Shown: piece after piece, positions 4,376 to 6,465 of the stretch
How the letters are laid out: each line of letters begins with the position of its first letter
Position numbering within the stretch: position 1 is the stretch's first letter
NCBI GenBank assembly: GCA_947305445.1
Contig: CAMZDU010000064.1
Coordinates: 1-6,465 of the forward strand
Length of the DNA stretch: 6,465 nt
Origin: an uncultured Selenomonadales bacterium
Lineage (GTDB): Bacteria; Bacillota; Negativicutes; Selenomonadales; Selenomonadaceae
Reading direction: 5' to 3'
Program-made: the position numbers and the translations under genes
Notes under the pieces: generated by a model
What the model saw: the letters and a program-made list of their open reading frames with translations, nothing else
What the model was told of the DNA's origin: nothing
Database searches by the model: none

Positions 4376-5832
4376 AGTTCAACCCTTCCCAATTCCGAAA
4401 AATAGTTAGAGTCGTGCGTGATGATTATCAGCGTGCGATTTTTTTTCTGCGCGGCGGCGAGAAGGTTTGCAATCAATTTGTCGGCAAGCTCGCGATTAAG
4501 ACCGGCCGTCGGCTCGTCAAGCAATAAAATTTCCGCGTCCTGCGCCACGGCCAATGCGACTTGCAATCGATTGCGCTCGCCGCCCGAAAGATTTGCGCCG
4601 TCTTCGCCGAGCGGTGCATCCAAGTCGAATGCGTCAAGCTCGCAAATTTTCAGTGCGTCGGAAATTTCTGCGTCGGAAATATTTTGGCGGAGCATGCGGA
4701 AATTTTCGCGAATCGACGCCGAAAAAATTACGTTCGCAAAGGTCGACGCCGCAATCTTCCCGCCGAGAGAAATTGTTCCCGCATCGGGCGGAAAAAGTTT
4801 CATCAGCAGATAAAGCAAAGTCGTCTTGCCCGCGCCGCTCTCGCCGACAATCGCCACGCACTCGCCGCGCTCAATCGTCAAGTTCACGTCGCGCAAAATT
4901 TTTTCGTCCGTGTAGCCGAAGCTGACGTTGCGCAATTCAACGGCTTTATCAGTCGGCAAAATCTTCGCGGGGAAAATTTTTTCGTCGACAAGTTTGGCGG
5001 CGCGAATTTTTTTCAACGTGCGGATTGCCGGGGGAATTTGCGCGAACAATTCGAGCGTCGCCAACAAAATCAAACTCCACACCGTCAAGGCGATTGTATC
5101 AACAACCGCGCCGACTTTCAACAGAATAAAAAAAATTACTGCGGCGTTCAGGATTCGCAGTGTTGTGTCGAAAGTTATTTGCCGCGCCGTGAGTTGCAGA
5201 CTTTGTGCGCCGAAGTCGACTGCCGCCGCGTCCAGTGATTTAATTGCGGGTGTCGTTCCGAAAATTTTCAGCTCGTCGCGTCCGTCGCCGAAGTCTAAAA
5301 TTTTTTCGCGGTAGTCGGAGTCGTCGGTCTGTTCAACTTTAACGAGCGCGGTCAACATAACGTCGACCGTCAGAAGCGTCGGCAAAATCATCGCGAAAAT
5401 TTTCAACGGCTCAAATAAAAAAATCGTCAACAAAATCGTCACGAGCGCGGCGGTTGTCAGCGGCAGAACCACTCGCGGCAAAAAATCTTTCAGCACGTCG
5501 GCTTGAACGGTCAGCGCGTGCAACAGCTCTCCTTCGTACGAACGGCCGGATTTGAGCGGCAACACTCGTGCGGCGCGCAAAAAAAATTCTTCGCGCAAAT
5601 CGTCCAGCAATTTAAAAATTATCTTGTGCGAGACGAATCGGTCGGCGTATCTTAAAGCGGCGCGTGAAATTCCTGCCGTACGCACGAGCGTTATCCCGAC
5701 GGACAGCGCACTAAGCGGCGGGTGCAGTGCGGCCGAGGCAATCAGCCACGCCGCCGACGCCATCAGCAAAACTTCAGACAACGCCGCCGAGACGTTCGCC
5801 AATATCGCGGGCAAAAATTTTTTACGGTTCAT
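4333..5832 (-). CDS. cydC: CydC-like thiol-reductant ABC half-exporter
   Basis: A 499-residue TMD-NBD half-transporter. CydC pairs with CydD to export cysteine/glutathione from cytoplasm to periplasm, supporting cytochrome bd assembly and periplasmic redox. The N-terminal blocks A-S-A-A-W-L-I-A-S-A-A-L-H-P-P, V-R-T-A-G-I-S-R-A-A-L-R-Y-A-D-R and V-S-H-K (about 25-70) are CydC-type; six hydrophobic segments fit about 5-32, 40-58, 120-140, 142-162, 226-242 and 248-264. NBD: A-loop Tyr307, Walker A G-E-S-G-A-G-K-T (330-337), signature L-S-G-G-E-R (415-420), Walker B I-L-L-L-D-E-P (435-441), D-loop A-G-L-N, H-loop His473. The Walker A to signature segment is short and no Q-loop Gln is visible (S-T-F-A-N-V-I-F). 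The ATG at 5830-5832 is chosen over an in-frame GTG at 5862 because GGAAAGG precedes it and homology begins there; it overlaps the rbgA stop. The last 14 residues share DNA with the dipeptidase signal peptide. No cydD in view. Confidence 0.85.
   Translation of the reverse strand: MNRKKFLPAILANVSAALSEVLLMASAAWLIASAALHPPLSALSVGITLVRTAGISRAALRYADRFVSHKIIFKLLDDLREEFFLRAARVLPLKSGRSYEGELLHALTVQADVLKDFLPRVVLPLTTAALVTILLTIFLFEPLKIFAMILPTLLTVDVMLTALVKVEQTDDSDYREKILDFGDGRDELKIFGTTPAIKSLDAAAVDFGAQSLQLTARQITFDTTLRILNAAVIFFILLKVGAVVDTIALTVWSLILLATLELFAQIPPAIRTLKKIRAAKLVDEKIFPAKILPTDKAVELRNVSFGYTDEKILRDVNLTIERGECVAIVGESGAGKTTLLYLLMKLFPPDAGTISLGGKIAASTFANVIFSASIRENFRMLRQNISDAEISDALKICELDAFDLDAPLGEDGANLSGGERNRLQVALAVAQDAEILLLDEPTAGLNRELADKLIANLLAAAQKKNRTLIIITHDSNYFSELGRVELCGVKNFLQRCSRD
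4383..4388 (-). promoter_or_regulatory. Weak Shine-Dalgarno of the truncated dipeptidase
   Basis: GAAGGG on the minus strand, 7 nt before the TTG at 4373-4375 and inside the 3' end of cydC. It is the only start able to include the complete signal peptide. Confidence 0.5.
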
Positions 5833-6465
5833 CCAGCGTGACCTTTCCGAGTTTGCCCGCACGAAAATCCGTCAGCACGAGCCGCAGAGCTTTGTCCGTG
5901 TCGAGGAGACCGCCCTTGCGAATGCAGCCGCGCTTGAGTCCGATTTGATTCAACAACTCATTGCCGTCAATCGGCGGCGGTGCGTCGAGTTTATAACGTT
6001 CGACAAGGCCGTTAGGAAATTTTTCGGCAAGCGTCTCCAAAAGTTTGCAGGTCGTCGGCTCAAGGTCGTGAATCTCGTCGCTGATAGCATAAGTCCACGC
6101 AAGCTTTAGCGCAACGTCCGCGTCGTCAAACTTCGGCCACAAAATGCCGGGCATATCCAACAGCTCAAGCCCGTCGGAAATTTTTATCCACTGCTTGGCA
6201 CGCGTGACGCCAGGTCGATTTTCAATCTTGGCATGCGTCATACCTGCGAGCCGATTTATCAGCGACGACTTGCCGACGTTGGGAATGCCGACAATCATCA
6301 CGCGTGCGGCACGCGGCTTGGCACCGTGCTTAACAAGTTTGTGCGTCTTGGATTCGGCCGACGACTTCGTAAGCGCGACGAGTTGCTTGACGCCCGTGCC
6401 CTTTACGGCGTCAACGGCAACAGCGGGCAAATTTTCTGCGCGGAAATGTTTAAGCCATGCGTCGG
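5822..6465 (-). CDS. rbgA: Ribosome biogenesis GTPase RbgA/YlqF, 5' partial
   Basis: The frame stays open to the window edge (D-A-W-L-K-H-F-R-A-E-N-L precedes the first internal TTG at 6430), so the start lies beyond 6465; 213 residues are visible of about 280-290 usual. RbgA is a cytoplasmic circularly permuted GTPase that drives late assembly of the 50S subunit. The permutation puts G4 (N-K-x-D) first, here outside the window, followed by G1 G-I-P-N-V-G-K-S-S, G2 P-G-V-T-R-A-K-Q-W and G3 L-L-D-M-P-G-I-L-W-P-K-F, all present. The C-terminal domain is complete: F-P-N-G-L-V-E-R-Y, L-K-R-G-C-I-R-K-G-G and D-F-R-A-G-K-L-G-K-V-T-L-D-E-P. The stop overlaps the cydC start by 11 nt, so the two are co-transcribed. 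No defect is visible. Confidence 0.95.
   Translation of the reverse strand, partial: DAWLKHFRAENLPAVAVDAVKGTGVKQLVALTKSSAESKTHKLVKHGAKPRAARVMIVGIPNVGKSSLINRLAGMTHAKIENRPGVTRAKQWIKISDGLELLDMPGILWPKFDDADVALKLAWTYAISDEIHDLEPTTCKLLETLAEKFPNGLVERYKLDAPPPIDGNELLNQIGLKRGCIRKGGLLDTDKALRLVLTDFRAGKLGKVTLDEP
5842..5848 (-). promoter_or_regulatory. Shine-Dalgarno selecting the ATG start of cydC
   Basis: GGAAAGG on the minus strand ends 9 nt before ATG 5830-5832, inside the rbgA coding end. It supports a 499-residue product rather than a 509-residue one from GTG 5862, and implies coupling to rbgA translation. Confidence 0.6.

Noticed and set aside
4561..5238. 225-codon open frame on the plus strand
   Set aside because: It is the complement of the CydC-like coding region, has no SD, and its Arg/Asn/Gln-rich product is what a biased coding strand gives in antisense.
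4353..5830. Recurring AAAATTTTT-like runs on the plus strand
   Set aside because: They coincide with Lys/Ile/Phe codons of the CydC-like gene and show no regular spacing, so they are codon use rather than a repeat family.

Overview
The window looks like chromosomal DNA from a diderm Firmicute (Negativicutes / Selenomonas-like). The basis is the combination of an outer-membrane autotransporter beta-barrel with Gram-positive-type genes (LytR-CpsA-Psr protein, RbgA/YlqF GTPase) and very strong Shine-Dalgarno sequences, one of them 11 nt perfectly complementary to the 16S tail. The placement rests on gene content only and is an inference.

Layout. Positions 1-1655 (+) hold the 3' part of an autotransporter adhesin-like gene: three NxxNIYGG-type passenger repeats, then a linker and a C-terminal beta-barrel. 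The gene carries a -1-type frameshift near 217-228, and a second apparent one-base loss at its 3' end removes the expected stop after the terminal phenylalanine. A hairpin terminator (1694-1724) lies between it and a convergent tRNA-Thr(CGU) gene (1731-1806, -), which has its own near-consensus sigma-70-type promoter (1827-1855). The gene-free stretch 1856-2062 holds several short hairpins and a TCAA-type end, which could be a worn-down IS200/IS605-type right end.

The rest (2063-6465) is a tightly packed minus-strand run, read in the order rbgA (5' end outside the window), a cydC-like ABC half-exporter, a truncated C69-family dipeptidase, an MsrA-fold protein without the catalytic cysteine, and an LCP-family (LytR-CpsA-Psr) protein. 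The spacing is typical of an operon: rbgA/cydC overlap by 11 nt, cydC/dipeptidase by 43 nt, the dipeptidase stop lies inside the Shine-Dalgarno of the MsrA-like gene, and 45 nt separate the MsrA-like gene from lcp. No terminator was seen inside this run.

Functions are mixed: ribosome maturation (RbgA), thiol export across the inner membrane (CydC-like), a secreted Ntn-hydrolase remnant, a probable non-catalytic MsrA relative, and cell-envelope glycopolymer ligation (LCP). The most striking theme is decay or divergence. The autotransporter is frameshifted and has lost its stop, the dipeptidase has lost more than half its length, the MsrA-like protein lacks its catalytic residues, and the ABC subunit lacks a recognisable Q-loop. 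No complete novel defence or mobile system was recognised.
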